Below the pieces are notes generated by a model. That model saw only the letters and a program-made list of their open reading frames with translations, ran no database searches and was not told the DNA's origin. From assembly GCF_001641265.1 (NCBI RefSeq), contig NW_020167525.1:846501-910500 (forward strand): DNA of 64,000 nt, read 5' to 3'. Source of the stretch: Pseudogymnoascus destructans. Lineage: Eukaryota > Ascomycota > Leotiomycetes > Thelebolales > Thelebolaceae. The translations under genes and the position numbers were made by a program. How positions within the stretch are numbered: position 1 is the first letter of the stretch; each line of letters starts with the position of its first letter. Positions 35,738 to 47,236 of the stretch are shown piece after piece.

Positions 35738-36119
35738 ACGTAGGTCGTGGCGTAGATGCAGCAATGGCGTAGATGCAGTAACTTACGTTAGCTCACCTGG
35801 GTTTGGAAGACCCGAGACTTGTTTGACCGCACTTCCTCTGCAACCTCACGTAATATGTGATGGCTTGGAGCATAACTTAGCCACTTGTAGTAATCGTTGT
35901 AACCAACTTTTCGCTTCGCTCAAGGTTGGAGTAACGTAGGTCGTGGTCAGACCGGCTACATGGCCAGACCAGCTATTAGTACCATCACATACAAATATGT
36001 ATATGGAGGTACTTATGCTTGCAAAAATTAGAACCTTAATAAACTCCTTTAATAAAAATGCTAACGTAATGTAGGTCGTGGCCATACCGGGGCCATGGCC
36101 ATACCGGGATGGTGGGGTA
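35738..36119. mobile_element. Fragments of several pogo/MITE elements (type C, D and A ends)
   Basis: In order: a type C tip (ACGTAGGTCGTGGCGTAGAT.. at 35738), a transposase fragment on the minus strand matching the GYAPSHRILREV..FQTQ segment (about 35785-35875), a type D tip (from about 35935, GTGGTCAGACCGGCTAC) with AT-rich MITE body, and a type A end (36070-36117). Each end abuts TA. None is complete. Confidence 0.7.
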
Positions 36120-36540
36120 ACGTAGGTCATGGCGTAACGGGGGTAATGGCGTAACGGGGGTAGTGGGGTCGGAACCACCCCATCAAACCACTACCACCTT
36201 TAAAAAATTGAAATTGTTCAATTACTACTAGGCTAATTCATCTGTCATATATCTCTTCTTCACCCTCTCTGTCTATTTCCTCAATTGTAGCTTCCTCTAT
36301 AAGTCGTGGTGTTGTTCTAGGCCTCTGTGAAGCTGTTGCTGATGCTGCTTCTGCTTCTGCTACTTGCGACCAGAGTTCTTCTGTAGAGATGTGGAATTGA
36401 CCCTTCAAAACAGCTCTTTTACCCTTCTTTTGCTCCCTTCTTTTCTGAATTATGTTGCGCAAGTTATCCGTCTCTATGAATCTATCGCTTTGTAGGAGTG
36501 TTCAAAACCACCGCGACTTATTGTAGAAGAGAGAACTGTA
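36120..36540 (-). pseudogene. C-terminal fragment of a type E pogo transposase with its terminal repeat
   Basis: A type E tip (ACGTAGGTCATGGCGTAACG, from 36120) is followed by the last ~75 codons of a transposase (36462-36238, KRAVLKGQFHISTEELWSQV), nearly identical to the end of the type E element at 42.5 kb. The upstream part is deleted or cut by MITE F at 36541. Confidence 0.78.
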
Positions 36541-37035
36541 ACGTAAGTCGTGGCGTAAGCGGCGATCTGGCGTAAGCGGCGATAAGTACCCTTATATACA
36601 ACTTTGTATGGAAAGGTACTTCTACATCCAAAACTAAAACCTTAAATAGCTCCATGGATAAAAATCGTTAGGCTTAGCTGTTCAATATTTTGGTTCTATA
36701 TATAGGCCTTTACCTAATATAAAAACGCTAGTATTGCTAGTGTGATTATTACGCTTCTATTAGTAGGAGAAGATTGCTCATACAAATATTTGTATGAGGA
36801 AAACTTAACCCTTAAATTAGCATTGCAAAAAGACACTAGCAATACTAGCGTTTTTATATTAGGTAAAGGCCTATATATAGAACCTAAATATTGAACAGTT
36901 AAGCCTAACGATTTTTATCCATGGAGCTATTTAAGGTTTTAGTTTTGGATGTAGAAGTACCTTTCCATACAAAGTTGTATATAAGGGTACTTATCGCCGC
37001 TTACGCCAGATCGCCGCTTACGCCACGACTTACGT
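36541..37035. mobile_element. MITE family F, long foldback element
   Basis: 495 bp, flanked by TA (36539-36540 and 37036-37037). The arms of about 200 nt are near-perfect inverted copies (ACGTAAGTCGTGGCGTAAGC at the left tip and its complement at the right), leaving a loop of about 90 nt. The tip carries its iteron GGCGTAAGCGGCGAT twice. It has no coding capacity. Confidence 0.88.
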
Positions 37036-37037
37036 TA

Positions 37038-37466
37038 CAGATACTTATTGTTGTGAAAATAAAAGGCCTTATAACTTCTCTAATTAAAATAATGGGGTTT
37101 AACCCTCTTATATCAAAGATGCTTATAGACTCCTGTGTTATAATCAATTAAGCTAGTATGTACGCTAGCTGTATAAGGAAGTTATTCACAATTGTAGATT
37201 TGTCATACTAATATTTTGTATGGTAAAACTTAAACCTTTAATAACTTATGAAACAGATTCCTAGTACTGCTAGCGCTTTTGATATATAAACTATTATTAT
37301 ATATAAACTTAGCCCTTATATTTAAGACGAATAAACTTTAATAATTTTATTAGAGGAGTTATTTAGGTTTTAAAGTTTCTGTTTTGAAGTACCTCCACAT
37401 TCAAATTTGGCTACAAAGGTACATGGGTTGTTTACACCATTAGACTGCTTACGCCACGACCTACGT
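37038..37466. mobile_element. AT-rich MITE remnant ending in a type G tip
   Basis: AT-rich non-coding sequence ends with CACGACCTACGT (37455-37466), the complement of the ACGTAGGTC tip, followed by TA. The left end is missing. Confidence 0.55.
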
Positions 37467-37468
37467 TA

Positions 37469-37709
37469 GTGCTATGGCTAGCGCTTATGGCTGCAACCTC
37501 ACGTGATGGATAACATTGGATATCATGGATATTATGTTATCCACAGGGATCCACGGAATATCAGGTGATGGATAACATTGGATATCATGGATATTATGTT
37601 ATCCATGTTATCCACAGATATCCCTTTGGCACGACGCCACTATATAAGTAGATAGTATTTCCTTAGGTAGGAGCTTCGTGCTGAACTCAATATAGTATTC
37701 TTTACAATA
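37469..37709 (+). repeat. Partial 5' LTR of Gypsy-1
   Basis: Contains palindromic GGATAACATTGG..ATGTTATCC repeats and then a stretch (about 37615-37708: CACTATATAAGTAGATAG and onward) that matches 47,570-47,660 in the 3' LTR, including the TATA-like CTATATAAG. It is interrupted at TA by a type G element tip at 37710. Confidence 0.65.
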
Positions 37710-37877
37710 ACGTAGGTCATGGCGTAAGCGGTCTAATGGCGTAAGCGGTCTACCCCACCAAACCACCAAACTACCAGACCACCACATCACCTCATCCAAC
37801 CCAACATGGTGCGACGGAAGTCAATAACAGGACAGCTATGTGCCACGTTGAAGGGAAAAGAGAACTGGAGTATTACT
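37710..37877 (+). mobile_element. Type G element tip with start of a transposase, plus short Gypsy-1 gag segment
   Basis: The tip ACGTAGGTCATGGCGTAAGC carries GGCGTAAGCGGTCTA twice. A start codon near 37806 (MVRRKS) resembles the MVRKRS and MVRQKS starts of the A and E transposases, but the frame is lost after a few codons. From about 37830 the sequence joins in frame with the Gypsy-1 segment at 42666. Confidence 0.5.
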
Positions 37878-37965
37878 AATGTAGGTCATGGTGTAATGGG
37901 GGTAATGGCGTAACAGGGGTAGTGGGGTCGGAACCACCCCATCAAACCTACAACCCTATTAACTA

Positions 37966-38457
37966 ACGTAACTCGTGGCGTAACGGGACGGATGGCGTAA
38001 CGGGACGCTTTGCCAGAGCCACCCGCACCCCACCAAAACCAAGGTCACATGACCAAAATTAAAATGTTAATAACTTTTGTAATAATGCTTATGATGCTTA
38101 ATCCTCTTAGACTATTACTCTTTATATCATACTCTAACATGTGTAAAAACGCTAGTAGTACTAGTTTTGTTTTACAAAAGATATTAAAGCTTATATTTTA
38201 CTATATAAAATATTTATATGGTAAAAATTAAACTATAAATAACTACTTAATAAGAAGAGCTTACACTCTAGCAAATTCGGCTATAAGAAATGAGACTATA
38301 AAGAGTAATAGTCTAAGAGGATTAAGTGTTATAAGCATTATTACAAAAGTTATTAACATTTTAATTTTGGTCATGTGACCTTGGTTTTGGTGGGGTGCGG
38401 GTGGCTCTGGCAAAGCGTCCCGTTATGCCATCCGTCCCGTTACGCCACGAGTTACGT
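37966..38457. mobile_element. MITE family B, copy B2 (complete)
   Basis: 492 bp with about 150-nt inverted arms (ACGTAACTCGTGGCGTAACG at the tip, iteron GGCGTAACGGGACG twice) and an AT-rich centre. A TA duplication lies at 37964-37965 and 38458-38459. It gives the empty-site sequence for the A1 insertion in B1. Confidence 0.9.
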
Positions 38458-39880
38458 TACTACTACTACTATGCTAGAATGGTCCGTCAGAAGAGTATAA
38501 AGGCTCAAGAATGCGAAATTCAAATTCAAAAAACTATATTAGCTATTAAATCAAATCAATACAAATCAATATATGCTGCTGCAAAAGCTTTAGGGCTACC
38601 ACAGGAGACCCTCCGCTGTCGCATAAATGGAAGGCACACACGTGTAGAAGCACGCCAGCACCAGCAACTCCTATCAAAAACTCAAGAGCAGACCCTCTCA
38701 AAGTGGATTAAAGAGCTTACTGGAAGTGGTTACGCTCCTAGCCATCGGATATTACGTGAGGTTGCAGAGGAAGTCCGGTCAAACAAGTGTCGGGTCTTCC
38801 AAACCCAGGTGAGCTGACCTACAGAGTTAGTTGACCAGCTCAGTCAAGTCAACTACCAACCCATCAAACCTGCTATAGACTGGCAGACTCGGCTATTTCT
38901 AACTAGTGGCTTGGCAGACCCCATCAAACCAACCGGCTCAGCAGCAGATCCGACCAACCCAGCAGACCTGACCGACTCAGCAGTCCCGACCAACTCAGCA
39001 GACCCGACCAACTCAGCAGACCCGACCAACTCAACAGACACAACCTCAAATCCCTAACTTACCTCTTGGGCAAGAGTGGGTGCCACGGTTCATTCAAAGG
39101 CATCCTAACTTACGTGTTAAGTTAGGCAGGAGGGTTGAAGCACAAAGGATGAATGGGGTCACAAAGCAGGTGTTGAAGGCGTGGTTTGACGCGTACAAGA
39201 GCCTCACAACAGAGCTAAAAATCGAAAATCACAACACCTACAACATGGATGAGACTGGGTTTTCAATTGGAACAATGCAATCAACAAGAATTATCGTGGA
39301 TTCAAGCCTTAGGACGCGTTTTCAAGCCCATCCAGGCCGGCAGGAATGGGTGTCTGCTGTTGAGTGCATCTGCATGGATGGAACAACCACCGACCCCCTC
39401 ATTATCTTCAAGGGACAGAATGTACTACAGAGCTGGATTCCAAAGGATGTTATAAGCAAATGGCACTTCTCTGCAAATACAAAAGGATGGACAAGCAATC
39501 TTCATGGATTAGAGTGGCTAAAACGCGTTTTTGAGCCCTCTACAAGAGCAAAAGCAACACTTTCAAATGGAAAACTACAACAAAGGCTCCTTATTTGCGA
39601 TGGCCACGATAGCCATATAAGCGGGAGCTTCATATCACACTGTATCCAGAATCAAATATCGCTCCTTATACTACCTCCTCATACTTCTCATGTGTTACAA
39701 CCACTTGATGTTGCAATTTTTGGACCGTTGAAAAGACACCTCACAACAGCCCTCTCACACCTTAATGAGGCGCAGCTCCTACGCATACAGAAAGCAGAAT
39801 GGATGGATGCATACATACAAGCAAGAGCAGCTGCTTTTTCAAATTCAAATATTAATTCTGCATGGAGAGGGAGTGGGCTA

Positions 39881-42023
39881 ACGTAGGTCGTGGCCATACT
39901 GGGATGGTGAGGTAAGCGAGCACTTAACTAACCCATCAAACCCATCAACCAACACACCAAACCTATCAATTACCCCATTATTATGGTACGCAAACGGAGT
40001 TTAAAAGCTCAAGAACGCGATATTCTAATACTTGAAGCAGTAGCTGGAGTAAAATCTGGTTTATATAAAACTGCAAATGCTGCTGCAAAGGCCTTACATC
40101 TAAGGCCTGATACAGTTGTTAGCCGCATTAAAGGGCGACATACCTCACATAAAGAAGCACATTTAAAACATCAATTACTCTCCCAAACCCAAGAAAAGAC
40201 CCTTTTAAAATGGATCAAAAATCTTACTGCAAGTGGTTATGCTCCTAGCCATCGCATATTACGTGAGGTTGCAGAGGAAGTCCGGTCAAACAAGTGTCGG
40301 GTCTTCCAAACCCAGGTGAGCCAACCTACAGAGTTAACCAGCTCAGTCAAGTCAACTACCAACCCATCAAACCTGCCATAGACTGGCAGACTCGGCTATT
40401 TCTAACTAGTGGCTTGGCAGACCCCATCAAACCAACCGGCTCAGCAGCAGTCCCGACCAACTCAGCAGTCCCGACCGACTCAGCAGTCCCGACCAACTCA
40501 GCAGACCCGACCAACTCAACAGACACAAACTCAACAACCACAACTCCAACTACCTAAGTTACCACTTGGGCAAGATTGGGTGCCACGGTTCATTCAGAGG
40601 CATCCTAACTTACGTGTTAAGCTAGGAAGAAGGGTTGAGGCACAAAGGATGAATGGGGTCACAAAGCAGGTGTTGAAGGGGTGGTTTGACGCGTACAAGA
40701 GCCTCACAACAGAGCAAAAAATCGAAAACTACAACACCTACAACATGGATGAGACTGGATTTTCAATTGGAACAATGCAATCTACACGAATTATAGTCGA
40801 TTCTACACTTAGGACACATTTTCAGGCACATCCAGGAAGGCAGGAATGGGTCTCTGCTGTTGAGTGCATCTGCATGGATGGAACAACCACCGACCCCCTC
40901 ATTATCTTCAAGGGACAGAATGTACTACAGAGCTGGATTCCAAAGGATGTTATAAGCAAATGGCACTTCTCTGCAAATACAAAAAGGATGGACAAGCAAT
41001 CTTCATGGATATGAGTGGCTAAAACGCGTTTTTGAGCCTTCTACAAGAGCAAAAGCAACACTTCCAAATGGACAACTACAACAAAGGCTCCTTATTTGTG
41101 ATGGCCATGACAGCCATATAAGTGGGAGCTTCATATCACACTGCATACAGAATCGCATATCGCTCCTTATACTACCTCCACATACCTCACATATACTCCA
41201 ACCACTTGATGTTGCAATTTTTGGACCTTTGAAAAGACACCTCACAACAGCCCTCTCACACCTTAATGAGGCGCAGCTCCTACGCATACAGAAAGCAGAA
41301 TGGATGGATGCATACATACAAGCAAGAGCAGCTGCATTTTCAAATTCAAATATAACTTCTGCTTGGAGAGGGAGTGGGTTACAGCCATTCCGGCCACAGA
41401 CAGTCATACGCGCAGCTACACTTCCTACAACAGATGCACCCTTAGAACGGCCAAGGACTCCAACAGAGCATGATATTTTTGAGAAAGTATTTTTGAATAG
41501 CAGTCCTCCTCATTTTCAGACACTTCACAAAGCAAATACAGTTCTCTCTTCTACAATAAGTCGTGGTGGTGTTTTGAACACTCCTACAAAGCGATATATT
41601 CATAAGTTAGCAGATGAGACAGAGCGGCTCAATACATGCCACATACTACAACAAAGGGAGACAGATAACTTGCGCTCAATTATTCAGAAGCGCAGAGTAC
41701 AAAATAAGGGCAAGAGAGCAGTTTTGAAGGGTCAATTCCACATCACAACTGAGGAGTTGCAGTCGCAAGTAGCAGAAGCAGAAGCAGCAACAACAGCTAC
41801 ATCACAAAAGTCGAAAATATCAACAACTCCACAAGTTACAACATCTATAATTGATCTAATTGATGATGGGAGTGAGGAGGAGCTATTTGACAGTGATATA
41901 GATGAATTAGCATGGTAATGGTAGAACTATTTTCAATTATTTTGAAGCTGCTCATATTTTGAAGGGGTGGCTTACCCCACCATCCCGGTATGGCCATGGC
42001 CCCGGTATGGCCACGACCTACGT
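39881..42023 (+). mobile_element. Pogo/Fot1-type DNA transposon A2
   Basis: 2,143 bp, TA at 39879-39880 and 42024-42025, inserted into the transposase gene of element E. The right terminal repeat is complete; the left one lacks one of the two GGCCATACCGGG iterons (a 17-nt loss by slippage). It is nearly identical to A1. Confidence 0.9.
39983..41918 (+). pseudogene. Pogo/Fot1-type DDE transposase of element A2, one +1 frameshift
   Basis: Exon 1 is 39983-40315 and a probable intron 40316-40558 (GTGAGC..CTAAG); exon 2 runs from 40559 to the stop at 41918. DDE motifs are as in A1 (MDETGF, CDGHDSH, LQPLDVAIFGPLK). A run of five A at 40981-40985, four in A1 and in element E, shifts the frame between FSANTK and GWTSN. 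No other break is seen, and the Gln codon that is TAG in A1 is intact. A single homopolymer change could also be a sequencing error, in which case the element may be functional. Confidence 0.82.
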
Positions 42024-42665
42024 TACAGCCGTTCCAGCCACAAACAGTCATTCGCGCAGCTACGCTTCCTACTACAGACGTTGTAGTAGAACGGCCAAGG
42101 ACACCTACAGAGCATGACATTTTTGAGAAAGTATTTTTGAATAGCAGCCCACCTGATTTTCAAACACTTCACAAAGCAAATACAGTTCTGTCTACTACAA
42201 TAAGTCATGGCATTCTCAACACTCCCACAAAGCGATATATTCATAAGTTAGCAGATGAGACAGAGCGGCTTAACACACGCCACATACTACAGCAAAGAGA
42301 GACGGATAACTTGCGCAACATAATTCAGAAAAGAAGGGAGCAAAAAAAGGGTAAAAGAGCTGTTTTGAAGGGTCAATTCCACATCTCTACAGAAGAACTC
42401 CGGTCGCAAGTAGCAGAAGCAGAAGCAGCATCAGCAACAGCTTCACAGAGGCCTAGAACAACACCACGACTTATAGAGGAAGCTACAATTGAGGAAATAG
42501 ACAGAGAGGGTGAAGAAGAGCTATATGATAGCGATTTGGATGAATTGGCACTGTAGTAATTGAATTATTTGCGATTTTCTAACTTGGTGGTTTGGTGGTC
42601 TGGTCCTTGATTTTGGTGGGGTAGCCGGTCCGGCCATGTAGCCGGTCTGACCACGACCTACGTTA

Positions 42666-42900
42666 TGAGAAGACAGCAAGTAAGACTCTCTTCAAGGAAC
42701 AACTGCCAGGAGCAGTGAGAACCTTCAAGGAAGCCATGCTCCAGGAGATGGTCGACCAAAGAATTCCTGTGCCCAAGCCACCAATGAGCTGGCAGGACAC
42801 TACACAAGACTGGGAGATTGCAGTTCACACAGTGAGGTGCCGACCAGAATACCCTCACCAGCAGGAAAGCATCCCAAGAGAAGAAAGGGGAACATGAGTG
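42666..42900 (+). pseudogene. Gypsy-1 gag remnant
   Basis: An open frame reads through EKTASKTLFKEQLPGAVRTF and onward to RPEYPHQQES. Removing element E joins it in frame with the segment before 37877. No zinc knuckle is visible. Assigned to gag by position, upstream of the protease. Confidence 0.5.
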
Positions 42901-42975
42901 TTAGAAGCACACGAACGCCTATGCCATGAAGCAGAATGAAGAAGAGAGAAAGGATACCAGTATGACCATTAGAAT

Positions 42976-43742
42976 ATGGTGAACATGATGGATTTTCCTC
43001 AGACGGTTATTCCTCAGACGATTCAAAAACTAGGAGTCCTCAGCAGAAGGCCACTGGCGAGCGACACAAAGAGGCATAGTACCAACCAGCTATGCGCCAC
43101 AATGGGCGGCAAGCAGCTATATGTGGTTGCTAAGATACAACAGCAACACCTCCGAGCTATGATAGACTCAGGAGCAACAGGCAACTTTATGACAAAGAAA
43201 GTAGCAGACACACACAGTTTCAGGACGCAACTGAAGACTGACCCATACCCATTAATGGTTGTAGATGGGGAGCCCATCTCAACCAACAACAGAATGGTGA
43301 CCCACGAGACGGTCCCATTAGAAATGGTCATGCTACGCGGACACAAGGAAACGATACAGTTTGATATCGTGCACATGGACAATCATGCATGCATACTTGG
43401 TGTACCGTGGCTCAAGAAACACAACCCCCAGATCGATGGCGGAATAAGAAACTTGTGATGAGCCAGTGCGCGTGTGAACAATGAACGGACACGATGCAGA
43501 AGGAGAAAACCTCCAAAGACCGGAAGGAGTTATGTGCGACCACCGAGTCTGATGACCTAGCCCAGGCATCCTCACTGAAGCAAATACCAGTGGAGTATAA
43601 GGAATACAAGCAGTTATTCCAGGAAGGCCCTAATGAAGAGGCGCTTCCTAAGCACCAACCATGGGATCATGAGATACCTATCATGGAAGGAAAGAGTCCA
43701 CCATTCGGACCAATATATCAGATGCAGAGCTGGACGTACTGA
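42976..43742 (+). pseudogene. Gypsy-1 aspartic protease and pol linker
   Basis: Frame 42976-43458 contains MIDSGATGNFM (retropepsin DSG active site) and ACILGVPWLKKHNPQID, the usual flap-to-C-terminal signature of Ty3/Gypsy proteases. A stop at 43458 separates it from 43494-43742 (IPVEYKEYKQLFQEG, LPKHQPWDHEIPIMEGKSPP), the linker into RT, which is itself shifted relative to RT. Confidence 0.85.
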
Positions 43743-43819
43743 AGGAATACATTGACGAGAACCTCGCGAAACGGTTCATTCGACCATCGACATCACCAGC
43801 AGGAAGTCCAATACTATTT

Positions 43820-46215
43820 GTGCCAAAGAAGGACAAGAAGTTAAGACTCTGCGTGGACTATCGAGGAACGAATAATGTCACTATCAAAGATAGATATGCT
43901 TTACCTTTGATAAACGAACTACATGACCGGTTCCAGGGAGCCAAGATATTTACCAAGCTGGACCTCAGAGGCGCCTATAACCTGATTCGAATCAAGAAAG
44001 GGGATGAGTGGAAAACAGCATTCCGCACCCGCTATGGCTTGTTTGAATACTTGGTTATGCCCTTTGGTCTAACAAACGCACCAGCATCCATGCAGAGGCT
44101 CATGAATGCAGCTCTCCATAAATACTTGGATGTGTTTGTTATCGTCTACCTAGACGATATCTTAGTCTACTCAGGAGACCCAACGGAACACATTGGTCAT
44201 GTTCGGAAGGTATTACAGAAGTTAAAGGAGCATCGGTTACTCCTCAAGCCAGAAAAATGCGAATTCCACAAGGATCAAGTAGAATTCTTAGGCTACATTG
44301 TCGGAACGCATGGCATCAAAATGGACCAAGCAAAGGTCACGGCAGTGTTGGAATGGCCAACACCAACCATGGTCAAAGAAGTACAAGCCTTCTTAGGCTT
44401 CGCCAACTTCTACCGGAGGTTTATTATGGGATATTCCAAGGTAGCTCAACCACTTACAGAGCTTACAAGGAAAGACCTTACGTTCGAATGGACAAGCAAG
44501 ACCTGGGCTGCTTTTCAGGAACTGAAGACGAAGTTCACAGAAGCACCTATCCTAGTCACATTCGACCCTGCAAAGAGGATTGTCCTCGAAACGGACTCCT
44601 CTGACTTTGCGATTGGAGCCTGTCTAAGTCAGCCAGACAAAGACGAGAAGCTTAAGCCAGTTGCATATTACTCTAGAAAACTGTCACCTGCGGAGCTCAA
44701 CTACGACATCCACAACAAGGAGCTGATAGCTATTGTCGTTGCTTTTGAGCAATGGCGAGTATATCTTGAAGGATCGACCTACCCAGTACAGGTATGGACG
44801 GATCATAAGAATCTCATATACTTCACCACAACCAAGGTTTTAAACCGCAGACAAGTCCGATGGGCAGAGACACTCACAGCCTACAACTTCACAATTACAT
44901 ATCGCAAGGGCTCTGAGAACGCAAGAGCTGACGCTCTTAGCAGAAGGACCGACTACATCGGCCCTAAAGAGGAAAGACCTAGAGCCATATTGAAGAAGAC
45001 AGACGCAGGAATGCTATACAACAAGTTGCTAGCCACGATTGCCACTGTGGAAAACTCGGAGTTGGAAGAAAGACTCAAGAAAGCTTATGCAACAGACGAA
45101 TGTGCAAAGCGAGTCTTAATAAAAACTGAAGGCGACTTCGCCATCGATGAACAAGGATTGATCCGATTCAAAGGCTTAGTGTATGTCCCAAACAAAATGA
45201 GACGCCCGCTAGTGCAAGAACAACACTCGCTACCAGCACACGGCCATCAGGGAGTAACATGCACCTTAGAACAAATCACCCGACACTACTACTTTCCAGG
45301 TATGAGCAAGCAGGTGGAAATGGTAGTAAGAGAGTGCGACATTTGCAGCAAATCAAAATCAAATAGGCACTTGCCATATGGACAGCTGAAATCGACTCCA
45401 GTACCAACAGGAGCATGGAAATCCATAGCTTTGGACTTCATTGTCAAGCTACCACCCTCTCGGGACCCGTTAACAGGAGTAGTATTTGACGCTATCCTGG
45501 TTATTACGGAAAGACTCACAAAATATGGAATATTTGTGCCGTATTTAGAAGCTAGCAATGCTGAGCACTCGCATACACCTTCCTTCGAGTCATATTAGCC
45601 AATCATGGATTACTGGAAGAAATCATCTCAGACAGAGACAAGCTTTTTACTTCGAAATTTTGGAAATCTTTAATGGCACTTTTGGGAACAAATCATAAGC
45701 TATCAACAGCTTTCCATCCCAAACAGATGGTCAAACAGAAAGACTGAATCAAACCCTTGAACAATACCTAGGAGTTATGTCACCACCAACAAGACAATTG
45801 GGTTCAGATATTACCCATCGCACAGTTCGCATATAACAGCGCGATGACCGAAGCAACAAAAGTCTCACCGTTCTTTGCCAATTACGGCTATCAGCCAGAG
45901 GCATATAGACAACCACGACTGGATGAATCAAGAGCAGAACAAGCTATGATCGCCATGGAACAACTCAAATCGTTCCATGAACAACTCGCGACAGACATCC
46001 AATTCTTAAATGAACGATCTGCCGCATATGCAAACAAGAAGCACAGTATGGAACCTGCCTTCAAGGAGGGGGATAAAGTATATCTACTCCGGAAACACAT
46101 CAAAATGAAACGACCAAGTACAAAGTTGGACTTCAAGAAATTGGGACCATTCAAAATATTGAACAAAGTCAGCTCAGTTAATTACAGACTGCAGCTACCC
46201 AAGAAGTCTAGACTA
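43820..46215 (+). pseudogene. Gypsy-1 reverse transcriptase, RNase H and integrase, frameshifted
   Basis: The open frame 43820-45598 covers RT (LRLCVDYRGTNN, MPFGLTNAPASMQ, VIVYLDDILVYS), RNase H (LETDSSDFAIGACLSQ, HNKELIAIV, WTDHKNLIYF) and the integrase zinc domain (H..H..CDIC) with the first catalytic Asp (IALDFIVKLP). Frameshifts near 45575 and 45720 break the integrase core; ISDRDKLFTSKFW and FHP/QTDG remnants follow in other frames. The C-terminal integrase part (45844 on, AYANKKHSMEPAFKEGDKVY) stops matching at RLHPV (46216), where the inversion begins. Confidence 0.9.
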
Positions 46216-46454
46216 CACCCGGTGTTACGATATCAAGTGCGCCTTGCAGCTCGAGTGGGGGTTCAGGGGTGTGGGGAGCTTTCACACGTCACGTTACTAG
46301 GCCCTGGTCCTGTAACCATGATGTCACGTTACCATAGCCATAACACTAGGTCCTCCTCCAAAAGGCCTAGTCCCTTAGGTCTTGCTGATTAAGGAATTGA
46401 TTACTTAAGTAGGGTGATGCCCACTTAATTGCTGAGCAGGTTGCGCTGCTTACC

Positions 46455-47030
46455 ATGTCTTCTAGTAGACACATAAAAATCAAAGAACGTCATCTTCTTG
46501 CAGACCATATTGAAAAGAATGGCAACCTAATGTCGCCATGTTCCAGCTGTCTTAACAACAATCGATTCTGTATCATTGTTGCTGGTAGTCATCATTGTAG
46601 TGAATGTACTCGTCGCAATTCCAAATGCAACGCTTGCACCCCTTCTCCAACTGATTGGGAGAAGCTTTGAAAAGAAGAAGAGCGTCTTGAGGTAGAAGAG
46701 GAAGCAGTGGCATCTCAGGAGCGAGAGGCTCACCTCTGCGCTCAGGAAGCATATGCCCGTCGCATGCGTCTTCGCAAACAGCAGAAGGCTCTCAAAACCC
46801 ACAGTGTTGAGATGCTGTGTCATGGTCTGAAATCTTTGGACAAATTGGATGAAGCAGAGGAGAAGGAGTGTAGGGAGGCAGAGGTCAAAGGAACTCTCTT
46901 GCACAGCCCTTCTACTGCCGTTTCCGAGGGTGCTGCCCCCGACCAGGACCTTCTCGCGGCCCTGTCTCCTGGCTTCTTTGATCGCTTGGGTGTCGACGAC
47001 GAAACGACTCCAGTAGCTCTGGACAGCTAA
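46455..47030 (+). pseudogene. Gypsy-1 accessory ORF: six-cysteine cluster plus coiled coil, one internal stop
   Basis: 192 codons with a single in-frame TGA at 46668-46670 (EKL-stop-KEEERLE), likely from TGG, a RIP-type G-to-A change. Cysteines 29, 32, 39, 48, 51 and 58 have spacing C-x2-C-x6-C-x8-C-x2-C-x6-C, within the Gal4 Zn2Cys6 consensus. A charged helical stretch follows (EEERLEVEEEAVASQERE to RMRLRKQQKALK), probably a coiled coil, then an acidic tail. Once the local inversion is undone the ORF is antisense to pol, as in Gypsy-2. I do not know its function; DNA binding or a capsid/regulatory role would be guesses. Confidence 0.7.
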
Positions 47031-47236
47031 GGTTTCTGACCGTTTCCCATGAATTGTCCGTAGGTTCATAACCTTTCCATTTTATCAAAAACTCTTCTTT
47101 GCGTCCTACTAACCTTCTGTCTAGGATCGCTTCGACTTCGTATTCAACAATCTCATTCTCTGGTTTAAGTTCTGTATCAGTCGCAATCGGGGTGTTTCCT
47201 CTTGCTGGTTCCAATAGTGAGACATGAAATACCGGG
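46912..47236 (-). pseudogene. Gypsy-1 chromodomain (in the inverted segment)
   Basis: Reads HPVFHVSLLEPARG, then EYEVEAILDRRLVGRKEEF and LIKWKGYEPTDNSWE, a typical chromovirus integrase chromodomain, ending at 46912. Its last ~40 codons overlap the accessory ORF on the other strand. Chromodomains target such elements to methylated H3 histone in heterochromatin. Confidence 0.9.

Larger units (their letters stand above)
38479..42556 (+). pseudogene. Chimeric pogo/Fot1-type transposase of element E, split by A2
   Basis: The start MVRQKSIKAQECEIQIQ begins a psq-like DNA-binding domain only loosely related to A1/A2. From GYAPSHRILREV onward it is almost identical to the A type at DNA level. The GTGAGC donor after CAAACCCAG is kept (38813). 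The body resumes near 39080 with PRFIQRHPNLRVKL, YNMDETGF and LLICDGHDSH, and is cut at 39880 by element A2. It resumes at 42026 with the C-terminal part (LQPFQPQTVIRAATLP to DSDLDELAL, stop near 42556), which matches the type E fragment at 36.2 kb. So N and C termini are E-like and the middle is A-like. Confidence 0.75.
37879..42663 (+). mobile_element. Pogo/Fot1-type transposon E, mosaic, with two nested insertions
   Basis: The left tip is a type E repeat (ATGTAGGTCATGG..), while the right end (..GACCACGACCTACGT, with iteron TAGCCGGTC/TGACC) is type D. TA lies at 37877-37878 and 42664-42665. MITE B2 (37966-38457) and element A2 (39881-42023) are nested inside. The mismatch of the two ends and the switch in its transposase make it a recombinant. 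Confidence 0.75.

Noticed and set aside
46455..47030. Host Zn2Cys6 transcription factor gene
   Set aside because: It lies inside an inverted retroelement segment, and a relative sits at the same place in a second retroelement.
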